Assembly (NCBI RefSeq): GCF_900114625.1
Contig: NZ_FOZL01000001.1
Span: 2,790,001 to 2,854,000, forward strand
Length of the DNA: 64,000 bases
From: Granulicella pectinivorans
GTDB taxonomy: Bacteria > Acidobacteriota > Terriglobia > Terriglobales > Acidobacteriaceae
Direction of reading: 5' to 3'
Position 1 is the stretch's first letter. The number at the start of each line of letters is the position of its first letter. The position numbers were made by a program, and so were the translations under genes. Shown one piece after another: positions 8,634 through 17,269 of the stretch. The notes under the pieces are model-generated. The model had not been told where the DNA came from and did no database searches. It saw only the letters and a list, made by a program, of their open reading frames with translations.

Positions 8634-9422
8634 GTGAGCCAGCCTCGTCTTAGCATCGTCATTCCGGCCTATAACGAGAGTGCTCGCATCGAGAACACCT
8701 TGGCTCGCGTCATGCATTGCGTCTACGCACGCAACTGGGACGCGGAAGTCATGGTCGTCAACGACGGCTCTTCCGACGATACCGCCGCTATCGTAGAGCG
8801 TTGGATGCTCGATCATCCCCGTCTCCGCCTCATCCAGAATCCAGGCAACAAGGGGAAGGGCTTCTCCGTACGCAACGGCCTCCTTCAGGCTGCCGGCGAG
8901 ATCGTCATGTTCACCGACGCCGATCTCTCCTCGCCGATCGAGGAGGCCGAGCTGCTCATCGCCGCCATCGACAAGGGAGCGGACGTGGCAATCGGCTCTC
9001 GCTGGCTCGATCCCGCCAAGCAGACCACCCATCAGCCTCTCTACCGCCGCTTCTTCGGACGCTGCTTCAATGCCGTCACCCGCCTCGCCATGGGCCTTCC
9101 GTTCAAAGACACCCAATGCGGCTTCAAGGCCTTCCGCTGGCCCGCCGCGCAGGTCATCTTCCGTCTGCAGCGCATCGAGCGCTGGGGTTTCGATCCTGAG
9201 ATACTCTTCATCGCCCGCAAGCTCAAGATGAAGGTGGTCGAAGTTCCGGTGAGTTGGGGACACGATGAGCGCAGCCGCATCAGTTATCTCAAGGATGGCA
9301 TGAAGATGCTCGAAGAGATCCTCGAGATCCGCAAGAACTATCTGCTGGGCCGCTATGACGAAGCCATCGCCAAAAAGTCCGTCCCTGCCCGCGAGACCTT
9401 CACCGGCAAAGTTCGCAGCTAA
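8634..9422 (+). CDS. Family 2 glycosyltransferase (dolichyl-phosphate glucosyltransferase-like)
   Basis: Transfers a sugar from a nucleotide sugar to a lipid phosphate or glycan on the cytoplasmic face. The GT-A fold starts with LSIVIPAYNES. VVNDGSSDD (about 41-49) binds the nucleotide, and TDADLSSP has the DxD-type metal site at 95-97. KDTQCGFKAFR and WGFDPEIL are typical of the Alg5/DPG-synthase branch. There is no membrane helix. The start is GTG at 8634, with AGAAGGG upstream. Its neighbours do not reveal the acceptor. Confidence 0.9.
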   Translation: MSQPRLSIVIPAYNESARIENTLARVMHCVYARNWDAEVMVVNDGSSDDTAAIVERWMLDHPRLRLIQNPGNKGKGFSVRNGLLQAAGEIVMFTDADLSSPIEEAELLIAAIDKGADVAIGSRWLDPAKQTTHQPLYRRFFGRCFNAVTRLAMGLPFKDTQCGFKAFRWPAAQVIFRLQRIERWGFDPEILFIARKLKMKVVEVPVSWGHDERSRISYLKDGMKMLEEILEIRKNYLLGRYDEAIAKKSVPARETFTGKVRS

Positions 9423-9447
9423 CGCTCTCCCTCCCTGCATCGTGTTC

Positions 9448-9480
9448 CCCAGCTTCGCGACACATCATCGCGAAGCTGGG
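9448..9480. repeat. Perfect 13-bp palindrome of the CTTCGCGA type
   Basis: CCCAGCTTCGCGA and its complement are separated by seven bases. It stands 25 bases after the glycosyltransferase stop and may act as a transcript end. A near relative is at 59114-59153. Confidence 0.7.
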
Positions 9481-9542
9481 CTGCGGACTCAAGCAAAAAG
9501 GGAAGTGAACATCCACCCCTGACACGCTAGAATCGAAACTCC

Positions 9543-10457
9543 ATGCTCCGTTCCTTCTTCATCGCCCTCTCCACCAACCGCACCCTCCGCTCTTTCTCGG
9601 AGCGCTCTTCCGTCGGCCGCGCCATGTCCAGCCGCTTCGTCGCCGGCATGCAGGTCGAGGAGGCCCTCGACGTCGCAGCCAAGCTGAACAAAGAGGGCAT
9701 CGCCGTCTCCCTCGACTCTCTCGGGGAGTCGGTCTCCACGCGTGAAGAGGCCGAGCACAGCGCCAGCATCTACTACGACCTCCTCGAAGCCATCGAGACG
9801 CGCAAGCTCAACGCCAACGTCTCGCTCAAACTCACGCAGATGGGCATGGACTTCGATCCCGCCCTGGCCGAGGAGATCACCGCTGGCATCGTCGCCCGCG
9901 CCGCCATGGCCCAGTCCTTCGTTCGTATCGACATGGAGGGCTCCGGCCTCACGGACGCCACCCTGTCGATGACCCAGCGTCTCTTCCTGCGCTTTCCGGG
10001 CCGAGTCGGCACGGTCCTCCAGGCCTACCTCTTCCGCACCGAATCCGACGCCGAAAAGCTCATCGCCGAAGGCATCCGTATCCGTCTCTGCAAGGGTGCC
10101 TACAAGGAGCCGCCTGAGATCGCCTTCCCGGCAAAGGCCGACGTCGACGCCAACTACGTCAAGCTCATGAAGCGCCTCGTGACCTCCAGAGTCTTTTGCG
10201 GCATCGCGACCCACGACGAGGCCATCGTCGACCAGCTCCGCGAGTTCGTGGTCGCCAACGGAGTCCCCAAATCGGCATTCGAATTTCAGATGCTCTACGG
10301 CATCCGCCGCGACCTGCAGCGCAAGCTGGTGAAGGAGGGCTACGGCGTCCGCGTCTACGTCCCCTTCGGCACGGAGTGGTTCCCGTACTTCATGCGCCGC
10401 CTCGCCGAGCGCCCGGCCAACGTCCTCTTCCTCGCCAAGAACTTCTTCAAGAGCTAG
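9543..10457 (+). CDS. Proline dehydrogenase (monofunctional)
   Basis: Oxidises L-proline to 1-pyrroline-5-carboxylate with FAD, feeding electrons to quinone; the first step of proline catabolism. The 304-residue protein is a single TIM barrel of the PutA/PRODH family. Family motifs include NVSLKLTQMG, RIDMEGS, RLCKGAYKEP, FEFQMLYGIR and, near the C-terminus, YVPFGTEWFPYFMRRLAERPAN with the paired arginines that bind the proline carboxylate. It has no aldehyde dehydrogenase domain; that enzyme is separate, at 45239-46786. A strong symmetric terminator follows. Confidence 0.95.
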   Translation: MLRSFFIALSTNRTLRSFSERSSVGRAMSSRFVAGMQVEEALDVAAKLNKEGIAVSLDSLGESVSTREEAEHSASIYYDLLEAIETRKLNANVSLKLTQMGMDFDPALAEEITAGIVARAAMAQSFVRIDMEGSGLTDATLSMTQRLFLRFPGRVGTVLQAYLFRTESDAEKLIAEGIRIRLCKGAYKEPPEIAFPAKADVDANYVKLMKRLVTSRVFCGIATHDEAIVDQLREFVVANGVPKSAFEFQMLYGIRRDLQRKLVKEGYGVRVYVPFGTEWFPYFMRRLAERPANVLFLAKNFFKS

Positions 10458-10459
10458 AG

Positions 10460-10492
10460 AGAAAGCCCCACATCCTGGATGTGGGGCTTTCT
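10460..10492. terminator. Bidirectional terminator between proline dehydrogenase and rseP
   Basis: A 16-bp perfect inverted repeat around a single T. The outer arms are AGAAAG/CTTTCT and the inner arms CCCCACATCC/GGATGTGGGG. The T-rich end on each side suits both converging genes. The inner arms match the arms of the REP-like palindromes in this window. Confidence 0.8.
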
Positions 10493-10523
10493 GTTGAGTA
10501 ACCAGCAATCTACCGCAACGTGG

Positions 10524-10550
10524 CCACGTTTTCCATGCAGAAAACCACGT
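10524..10550 (-). repeat. 27-bp dispersed repeat, copy A
   Basis: On the minus strand this reads ACGTGGTTTTCTGCATGG followed by AAAACGTGG. A copy with 25 of 27 matching bases lies at 13248-13274 on the plus strand, so the two form inverted repeats around rseP-dxr. Confidence 0.7.
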
Positions 10551-10551
10551 C

Positions 10552-11907
10552 CTACCGAGCGACTAATTTCGTAAGGTCGTTAAAGATGACGAAGGCCGCA
10601 AAGCATAGTAAACAAACGAACGCCGCCTGGTAGATCCTCTCCTTCGCCACCTGGTTGATGTCGCGCCGGAACAAGCTCTCAATCAGCAGAAACAGGATCA
10701 TGCCGCCGTCGAGAATCGGAATCGGCAGCAGGTTGAAGATCCCTAGATTGATAGAGATACCACTCATCAGTTCAACCAGCGGGTTCCATCCCTTCATCTG
10801 GAAGGCGATGTGAACCATCTGCCCGATCCCGATCGGTCCAGAAAGCTGTTTCACCGAAACGTGCCGCGTAAACATCCCCTTGAATACATCGCGAATCAGC
10901 AACGAACTCTTGGTGAAGAATGTGACGGATTCACCAAGCGCCTGCGGGAAGCTGTGCTTCTCCACTTCAGCCGGCGGAGCCATGAGCTGAATGCCCATGC
11001 GGTATGCCTTAACTCCCGTCGTTTCAGAGATCTCCGGGGTCAGGGTGGTGTTGACTTTCTGCCCGTCACGCAGCAGCGTGAGTTCCATGGGCTTGCCGGC
11101 CTGGTCCTGCAGGTAGGCCTGCAGGGCGATGATCGAGTGAATCGTGATGCCATCCATCGACTGGATGATGTCCTTTGGCTTCAACCCAGCGCGCTCGGCT
11201 GGAGTGCCCGATCCTACATCGGCGATCTGGATGGGAGTCTTTTGGAAGAGAGGGACAAGGCCGACGGCATCGAGGGTGAAACGCTCCGGAGTCGACTTCG
11301 ACTCGATCTTCAGATTGGTATCAACCCGTTTTCCATCATGCATATAGGAGAACGGGACAACGCGGTTCAGATTCAGGAGGCTCTTGTTGCCGATGTCGTC
11401 CCAGCTTGGATTTTCCTGATCGGCGAAGTGCACGATCGTGTCGCCGGGCTCAAGGCCGACTGCTGCGGCGGGGGTGTTCGCAGGCACATAATCCGCCATG
11501 GGAGCGCCGTCGAGGTAGGCAGGCTTCTCGTAGTGGAACATGTAGAGCGCCGTCATCATGGCGATGGCGAGGATGAAGTTCGCGACCGGCCCAGCCAGTG
11601 CCACCAGGATGCGCTGCCAGCGGGGATGCGCATTGAACTCACCGGGATCGCCCGATGGCGCCTCCCCGGGGGTGTCGCCGGCCATCTTGACGTAGCCGCC
11701 AAGTGGGAGCAAAGAAAGGCGATAGTCGGTATCGCCGCGGCGGAAGCCGAAGAGCCTTTTCCCGAAGCCGATGGAGAAGGTCTCGACGCGGATACCGCAT
11801 AGTTTGGCAACGGCAAAATGGCCGAACTCGTGAACCAGCACCATGATGCCGAGGACGACGAGAAGTTCAATGATGGCTTCGGGCGAAAAATGAGAAAACA
11901 AAGACAA
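10552..11907 (-). CDS. rseP: RIP metalloprotease RseP (site-2 protease)
   Basis: An inner-membrane zinc protease that cuts membrane-spanning anti-sigma factors and leftover signal peptides. The first helix carries HEFGH at residues 26-30, and the third zinc ligand is in LDGG at about 399-402. Two PDZ domains lie between, marked by AAAVGLEPGDTI and AERAGLKPKDII, as in Escherichia coli RseP. The C-terminal helix follows. The start is a TTG at 11907, with GAGG seven bases upstream. It is 32 bases downstream of dxr and certainly in the same transcript. Length 451 aa is normal. Confidence 0.95.
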   Translation of the reverse strand: MSLFSHFSPEAIIELLVVLGIMVLVHEFGHFAVAKLCGIRVETFSIGFGKRLFGFRRGDTDYRLSLLPLGGYVKMAGDTPGEAPSGDPGEFNAHPRWQRILVALAGPVANFILAIAMMTALYMFHYEKPAYLDGAPMADYVPANTPAAAVGLEPGDTIVHFADQENPSWDDIGNKSLLNLNRVVPFSYMHDGKRVDTNLKIESKSTPERFTLDAVGLVPLFQKTPIQIADVGSGTPAERAGLKPKDIIQSMDGITIHSIIALQAYLQDQAGKPMELTLLRDGQKVNTTLTPEISETTGVKAYRMGIQLMAPPAEVEKHSFPQALGESVTFFTKSSLLIRDVFKGMFTRHVSVKQLSGPIGIGQMVHIAFQMKGWNPLVELMSGISINLGIFNLLPIPILDGGMILFLLIESLFRRDINQVAKERIYQAAFVCLLCFAAFVIFNDLTKLVAR

Positions 11908-11939
11908 GCGGAAACCTCGAAAGTCGTGCGAAAACGATT

Positions 11940-13103
11940 TTAGACCCCAGCGATGATCTGCCGCGCAAGTTCGCGTGCGGCCTGATCGGCCACAAGCACC
12001 TGTTGAATAGACGCCTGGGAGGCGTGAGTGGTTTTTTCCAGTACCTTTTCGATGGTGCGCGGAATGCCCAGAAAGGGAATTTGACCGGCCAAGAAGGCTG
12101 CGACGGCGATCTCGTCGGCGGCGTTGAGGGCGATACAGGCGGATTGTCCGGCGGCGGCGGCCTCGTAAGCGAGACGCAGACAGGGGAAACGCGACAGGTC
12201 GGGCTGGGAGAAGTCCAAGTGGCTCAATAGCTTGAGGTCGAAGGTTAGATCGGAAGGAACGCGCTCGGGGTAGGCGAGGGCATAGAGGATTGGGAGGCGC
12301 ATGTCGGTGACCGAGATCTGCGCGAGGATGGAGCCGTCGACGAACTCGACCAGAGAGTGAACGGTGGACTGGGGATGTACTGTGACCTGCACCTGGGCGG
12401 GCGGTAAGTCGAACAAACGGCAGGCCTCGATGACCTCAAAGCCCTTGTTCATCATGGTGGCGGAGTCGATGGTGATGCGTTGTCCCATGGTCCAGGTGGG
12501 GTGCTTGAGGGCCTGGGCGGGGGTGATATGTTCGAAGTCCGCGGCGGGTGTGTTGCGGAAGGGGCCGCCCGAGGCGGTGAGCCATATCTGCTTGACTTCA
12601 TTGGGACTTCCGCCGCGCATGGCCTGGTGAACGGCGTTGTGTTCGGAGTCGATGGGCAGGAGGGCTACATTGTGCTTTTTGGCGGCGGCGATGATGAGAT
12701 CGCCGGCGGCGACGAGACACTCCTTGTTGGCTAACCCTATGGTTTTGCCTGCACATATGGCGGCGTAGGTGGCTTCGAGGCCGGCTACGCCGACGATGGC
12801 GGAGACGACGAAGTCGACTTCGGGGTGGGTGGCGACGACGGTGGCGCCTTCCGAGCCCCAGAGAACCTCGATTTCGTGGTGGCCAGCCTGATGGAGCATG
12901 GTGCGCAAACGCTGCGCATGCTCCTCGGTGGCCATCGAGATGACGCGTGGAAACCACTGTAAACACTGGTTATACGCGGCTTCTACATTGACGCCGGCGG
13001 CGAGGGAAACGACCTTGTAACGGTCGGGAAAGCTCTCGCAGATGGAGAGCGTGGAATGTCCGATGGAACCGGTCGAGCCAAGGATCGCGAGCTTCTTCTT
13101 CAC
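11940..13103 (-). CDS. dxr: 1-deoxy-D-xylulose 5-phosphate reductoisomerase
   Basis: Catalyses the NADPH-dependent rearrangement and reduction of DXP to 2-C-methyl-D-erythritol 4-phosphate, the committed step of the MEP isoprenoid pathway. The NADPH-binding start is KKLAILGSTGSIG. The metal and substrate motifs IDSEHNAV, LTASGGPF, TWTMGQRITIDSATMMNKGFE and HPQSTVHS are all present. The frame extends upstream to an ATG at 13169, but the family begins right at the Rossmann motif, so I choose GTG 13103; the ribosome binding site is weak for both. Length 387 aa is normal. It is followed by rseP. Confidence 0.93.
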   Translation of the reverse strand: MKKKLAILGSTGSIGHSTLSICESFPDRYKVVSLAAGVNVEAAYNQCLQWFPRVISMATEEHAQRLRTMLHQAGHHEIEVLWGSEGATVVATHPEVDFVVSAIVGVAGLEATYAAICAGKTIGLANKECLVAAGDLIIAAAKKHNVALLPIDSEHNAVHQAMRGGSPNEVKQIWLTASGGPFRNTPAADFEHITPAQALKHPTWTMGQRITIDSATMMNKGFEVIEACRLFDLPPAQVQVTVHPQSTVHSLVEFVDGSILAQISVTDMRLPILYALAYPERVPSDLTFDLKLLSHLDFSQPDLSRFPCLRLAYEAAAAGQSACIALNAADEIAVAAFLAGQIPFLGIPRTIEKVLEKTTHASQASIQQVLVADQAARELARQIIAGV

Positions 13104-13247
13104 GTTTCTATTTTCGCAGATTGGCGTGATTTTGCCTGAACTTTGGTTTTTGTGGTGGATTTCAGGCATTTGTGGTGAGTTTTACCGTTTGTTTCGGTTT
13201 TCTTGCCTTTTTCTTCGGGTTTTACCTGCAGTTTTCGAGACGCTAAA

Positions 13248-13297
13248 ACGTGGTCTTTTGCATGGAAAACGTGGACAGGATGTGGGCTTTTGCATGG
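13248..13297 (+). repeat. 27-bp dispersed repeat, copy B, plus a partial third copy
   Basis: 13248-13274 matches 10524-10550 in inverse orientation at 25 of 27 bases. A further partial copy, GTGGGCTTTTGCATGG, is at 13282-13297. The array fills the region between dxr and the acyltransferase gene. Confidence 0.65.
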
Positions 13298-13317
13298 ATA
13301 CGGGAGACAGGGATTTT

Positions 13318-14394
13318 TTAGCGGGTTCGGCCGCGCATCCGGTCCTTGAGGCTGTCCATGGGAGGCTGGGCAGCGATGCCGAGTACGACGATTGCGGAGA
13401 GAAGGGCGAGAGCCTGGAGAGGGTTTGCGTGGGAGTAGGGGATGAAGGCGGCGGCGAGGAGGATGAGGGGGACGTGGAGGAGGTAGAGGGCGAAGGTTCC
13501 GTTGGCGGCGAAACGGATGGTCCGGACGGCGGGGTGGTTGCGGTCGATCCGGATCTTTTCGACGGCGAGCAGAAGGATGAGGAGGGCGATGGCGGTGGGG
13601 ATGCCGAAGAGGTAGAAGCGCGGGCTGGCTCGCTGGAGGAGATGGATGTCGTGGGACCGGGTGAAGTCGAAGAGGGGGCGCACGAGGGGCTTGATGGCGT
13701 GGGCCAGGGTGCGCAGGGCGTGACGGGCGGCGAAGGCTGCGGCGGCGAGGAGGAGGACGGGAGCGGCGGTCCGGAGGATGCCGGCCAGGGGACGGGGGCG
13801 CAGCTTCTGGTAGAGGTCGTGGATGAGGCAGCCGAGGAGCCACAGAGGAAGCATGATGAGGATGGGAGGGCCGACGACGAGGGCGGTGACGAGCAGGGCT
13901 GCGATGCGGTGCCAGCCGCGACCGAAGAAGGCGATGCCGTAGAAAAGGTAGAAGAAGCACTCGTAGCAGAGGGACCAGAGGACTCCGTTGTCGTGGAGGA
14001 AGATGTCCAGACCCCAGCATTGGGCGGTGAAGGTGAGGTTGGCGAGGATCTGCGGGAGGAGGGCGGGGGTGAGATGGCGGAGGATCGCGGAGGCCAGGAG
14101 GGTGAAGAGGAGGCAGGGAAGCAGGACGGAGTAGATGCGGGAGACACGGTCGAGGGCGTAGGACCTGGCATCCGTGGCTCGTGCGGTGGTGATGAGGCGG
14201 ATGACGAATCCGGAGAGGACGAAGAAGACGCCGACTCCGTTGAGAGCGTAGTCGAGGTGATAGTGCCAGACGGTGGAGTATTCGGGCTGGCTGAAGTGTC
14301 CGAAGACGACGGCGAGGGCTGCTCCGAGGCGTGCGAGGTCCAGGAGCAGAGAGCCTGAGGCCGTGACCGGTGACGCTTGAGAGGCGGGTGGCAT
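13318..14394 (-). CDS. Membrane acyltransferase, acyltransferase 3 family
   Basis: A multi-pass inner-membrane enzyme (about ten helices) that O-acylates sugars or other extracytoplasmic substrates. Family features: the first helix LDLARLGAALAVVFGHF with its conserved His, then VGVFFVLSGFVI, and YALDRVSRIYSVLLP with the basic residues after helix 2. The frame is open to 14667, but the extra 91 residues are low in hydrophobic residues and unlike the family, so ATG 14394 is used, giving 358 aa. The target molecule cannot be inferred from the neighbours. Confidence 0.88.
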   Translation of the reverse strand: MPPASQASPVTASGSLLLDLARLGAALAVVFGHFSQPEYSTVWHYHLDYALNGVGVFFVLSGFVIRLITTARATDARSYALDRVSRIYSVLLPCLLFTLLASAILRHLTPALLPQILANLTFTAQCWGLDIFLHDNGVLWSLCYECFFYLFYGIAFFGRGWHRIAALLVTALVVGPPILIMLPLWLLGCLIHDLYQKLRPRPLAGILRTAAPVLLLAAAAFAARHALRTLAHAIKPLVRPLFDFTRSHDIHLLQRASPRFYLFGIPTAIALLILLLAVEKIRIDRNHPAVRTIRFAANGTFALYLLHVPLILLAAAFIPYSHANPLQALALLSAIVVLGIAAQPPMDSLKDRMRGRTR

Positions 14395-14705
14395 GGATTT
14401 GGCTACTCTAGCATTGTGGGGCTCAGGGAAGGGTGGGGTAGATCGCTTCCATGGCGCTGGGCGTTCTGGTTTGAGTCTTAGGGCATGAAGCCCGGGGCGT
14501 CCCAGACTGCGGAAGATGAATGGGCGCTGGGTTTGGTGGCTTGGGCGAGGGAGCGGCTCACCTCTTTCAGAAGCAACGGCACTCTCATGAGGAGCGGGCA
14601 ATGAGCAACGGCAAGGGCAAAGCAGATCCCCTTCGGGCGTGACAACAAAAGGCCAGGACAACTGCAAGAACAGTTGCCATGGCCTTTTGCTGAGAGGAGG
14701 TTTCT
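14395..14705. other. Intergenic region between acyltransferase and decarboxylase
   Basis: No gene. It has the acyltransferase 5' region, a degenerate stretch of the GAGCAACGGCAAGGGCAAAG type near 14598-14630 like those at 8220 and 56120, and the decarboxylase terminator at 14646-14689. Confidence 0.5.
14646..14689 (-). terminator. Terminator of the decarboxylase gene
   Basis: CAAAAGGCCA pairs with TGGCCTTTTG, with an inner stem ACAACTG/CAGTTG-. On the minus strand the T-rich arm runs on as TTTTGTTGTC. It is 17 bases past the stop. Confidence 0.75.
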
Positions 14706-17111
14706 TTACTCCGTGGAGCGGCGGACCGGGGTGACGGTGGTGCGTTTGTTGACGCGGGGCGCGGAGGACGGTGGGCCGCCGTTCTTGCCGTTGCGGCGCT
14801 TTTTGGGGCTGGCGGTTTCTATGACGGCGCGCATCCAGTAGTTGCCCTCGGAGTCGACCTCGATGCCGTGGACCTCGCGCTCGAAGCCGGGGAAGCGCTT
14901 GCCGAACTCTTCCATGGCGATGATGAGCTTGATGACAGGGGACTCGGAGGAGCCGAGACGCTCGCCGGGCATGGACATGGGGATGCCGGGGGGGTAGGGG
15001 ACGAGCATGACGGCGGCGATGCGGCCGGCCATGTCGGCGAAGCGGAGCTTCTCGGTCTCGCCGCGGACGAGCTTCTGGTAGGTCTGCGCCGGGGTGAGGA
15101 CGGGGTCGAAGTCTTCATCGCAGGCTGCGTTGACGAGGCCGGCGAGGTCGAGCTCGACCATGGCGGCGTGCATCTCGTCGGAGAGCTCCTTGAGGGTCAC
15201 GCTGCGGTAGCGGGTGGGGTACTTGGCGACGAGCTCGGGCAGGGCTTCTTCGAGGGGGGCCTCGGTGTCGTAGAGGCGCTTGAACTCGAAGAGGTTCTCG
15301 AGGAGTGCGCCCCACTTGCCCTTGGAGGTGCCGATGGAGAAGAGGACGAGGACGGTGTAGTCGCCGGTGCGGGCGATTTCGACGCGGCGGGAGTCGAGGA
15401 ATTCGGTAAGGATGGCGCCGGGGATGCCCCAGTCGGAGATGACGCCCTGGGCGTTGACGCCGGGGGTGAGGATGGTGACCTTGGCCGGGTCGAGCATGCA
15501 GTACTCGTCGGCGATGTCTTCGTCCTGATAGCCGTGCCAGTCCTGCCCGGGCTTGAGGGTCCAGGCAGAGGAGCGGTTGGTGAGGAGACCGTCGGCGGCC
15601 TCTTCGAGGAGGTAGGTCTTGCCGTCGAGGGGGTCGAAGACGTACTCGGGCTGGTAGAGGCGGAAGAACCAGCCCTGCTCGGCCGCGCGGAGGCGATGGG
15701 CGATCGACGACATGGCCTTGCGGAAGGAGATGGCGTCCTGCAGGGTCTCGGACATGAGGGTGGGGCCGGCGGGCTCGTCCATCATGGCGGCGGCGACGTC
15801 GAGCGACGCGATGAGAGGGTAGAAGGGCGATGTGGTCCCATGCATCATGAAGGCTTCGTTGAACTGGTCGAAGTCCAGCGGGGCGCGGGGGCTGAGCTTG
15901 ATGTGGACCATGGAGCCCATGGAGAAGGCCGCGAGCATCTTATGGGTGGACTGGGTGGAGAAGATGGCGGGGCGGTCGGGCATGTCGTCGGGGACGCCCA
16001 TGGCGAAACGGCCCTTATAGAGCGGATGGAACTTGGCATAGGCGTACCAGGCTTCGTCGAAGTGGATGCGCGGGACGGATTCGGCGAGCTGCGTGGTGAC
16101 TTTGTCGACGTCGTAACAGAGGCCGTCGTAGGTGGAGTTGGTGACGACGGCGCAGGTGGGGACCTGGGAGCGGGCACCGGCGGAGAAGGGGCTTTTGGCG
16201 ATGAGGGCTTCTACATTCTCCTTGGAGAAGCGCTTGAGGGGCACGAGGCCGATCATGCCGTAGCCGTTGCGCGTGGGCTTGAAGTAGACGGGGCGCGCGC
16301 CGGTGACGGTGAGGGAGTGGCAGATGGACTTGTGGCAGTTGGCGTCGGCGAGGACGATGTCGTCCTGGGCGATGATGCCATGGCCTACGATCTGGTTCGA
16401 GGTGGAGGAGCCGGAGAGGACGAAGAAGGTCCAGTCGGCGCCGAAGATGCGGGCGGCGTTTCGTTCGGCGTCGCCCGGGGGGCCGATGTGGTCGAGCCAG
16501 GAGCCGAGGGGGGCGGTGGAGATGCCGAGATCGGCACGGAGGAGGTTTTCGCCGAAGAAGCTATGGAACTCCTGGCCAACGGGGTGTTTCAGGTACGCTA
16601 CGCCGCCCATGTGGCCGGGTGCGTCCCAGGAGTAGGCTCCCTGCGCGGTGTACTTCTTGAGTTCGCGGAAGTAGGGCGGGAGGAGCTGTTCGTGGTAGCG
16701 CTCGACGGCGAAGTCGACGCGGTTGGCGATGAAGACGGGGGTGTCCCCGAAGAGGTGGATGTACTCGTGGACCTGCTTGACGACCTCGAGGGGAAGCTCG
16801 GAGACGAGGGTGCGGTCGGCGATGAGGAAGATGGGGATCTTCTTGTTGCGGCGGCGGACGGCGCGGAGGATCTGGAGCGCGGCTCGTTCGTCGAACTGGG
16901 ATTCTCCGGAGAGATCCCAATCGAGGAGGATGGTGGAGTAGCTTGGGTCGGATGTGACGAGCGACAGGCCGTCTTCTGGGGTGGACGTTCGGACTACCTC
17001 GTAGCCTTCGTCGCTAATGGCGGTAACAAGCCGCTCCATGGCACGGTCAGAGACGGAGTCGGTACGTCCGACCTCGCTCGCAATCAATAAAACCCAACGG
17101 CCTTCGTTCAT
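14706..17111 (-). CDS. Orn/Lys/Arg decarboxylase (biodegradative arginine decarboxylase type)
   Basis: A large PLP enzyme that decarboxylates a basic amino acid, giving agmatine, cadaverine or putrescine; used for acid resistance or polyamine supply. It is 801 aa. The N-terminal wing domain is receiver-like (about 5-120). The aldolase-like PLP fold has GSSTSNQIV, HKSICHS, HFDEAW (the Asp that binds the pyridine ring) and the PLP lysine in STHKM near residue 391. TPGVNAQG and PYPPGIP are typical of the C-terminal part. The last 35 residues are a basic tail rich in Lys, Arg and Pro. ATG 17111 is preferred to 17129 because GAAGGG and GAGG precede it. Arginine is the likeliest substrate, by overall resemblance. 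Confidence 0.9.
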   Translation of the reverse strand: MNEGRWVLLIASEVGRTDSVSDRAMERLVTAISDEGYEVVRTSTPEDGLSLVTSDPSYSTILLDWDLSGESQFDERAALQILRAVRRRNKKIPIFLIADRTLVSELPLEVVKQVHEYIHLFGDTPVFIANRVDFAVERYHEQLLPPYFRELKKYTAQGAYSWDAPGHMGGVAYLKHPVGQEFHSFFGENLLRADLGISTAPLGSWLDHIGPPGDAERNAARIFGADWTFFVLSGSSTSNQIVGHGIIAQDDIVLADANCHKSICHSLTVTGARPVYFKPTRNGYGMIGLVPLKRFSKENVEALIAKSPFSAGARSQVPTCAVVTNSTYDGLCYDVDKVTTQLAESVPRIHFDEAWYAYAKFHPLYKGRFAMGVPDDMPDRPAIFSTQSTHKMLAAFSMGSMVHIKLSPRAPLDFDQFNEAFMMHGTTSPFYPLIASLDVAAAMMDEPAGPTLMSETLQDAISFRKAMSSIAHRLRAAEQGWFFRLYQPEYVFDPLDGKTYLLEEAADGLLTNRSSAWTLKPGQDWHGYQDEDIADEYCMLDPAKVTILTPGVNAQGVISDWGIPGAILTEFLDSRRVEIARTGDYTVLVLFSIGTSKGKWGALLENLFEFKRLYDTEAPLEEALPELVAKYPTRYRSVTLKELSDEMHAAMVELDLAGLVNAACDEDFDPVLTPAQTYQKLVRGETEKLRFADMAGRIAAVMLVPYPPGIPMSMPGERLGSSESPVIKLIIAMEEFGKRFPGFEREVHGIEVDSEGNYWMRAVIETASPKKRRNGKNGGPPSSAPRVNKRTTVTPVRRSTE

Positions 17112-17269
17112 TCCACCTCGCCCTTCCATGCTTTATCGTACAGGCGTTTTTTGTGGGGGTGTTGCGGGGGTGTGAATGACGGGGATCTTGCGGAAAACGC
17201 AAGATTTGGAAACTCATAGGGATTGGCTTCGTCCAATAGATAGACATCTGATTCAATTTTGCTTTTCTT

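Noticed and set aside
9489..10508. A 339-codon minus-strand frame opposite proline dehydrogenase
   Set aside because: Antisense of a well-supported enzyme, and it would read through the bidirectional terminator.
13042..14358. Long open frame (438 codons) on the plus strand rich in Glu, Gly and Asp
   Set aside because: It is antisense to the acyltransferase and to the end of the dxr region. Its composition is the mirror of a high-G+C coding strand and no domain is visible.
14868..17090. A 740-codon open frame opposite the decarboxylase
   Set aside because: Glu/Gly/Val/Asp-rich antisense of a strongly supported gene; an effect of G+C-rich third positions.
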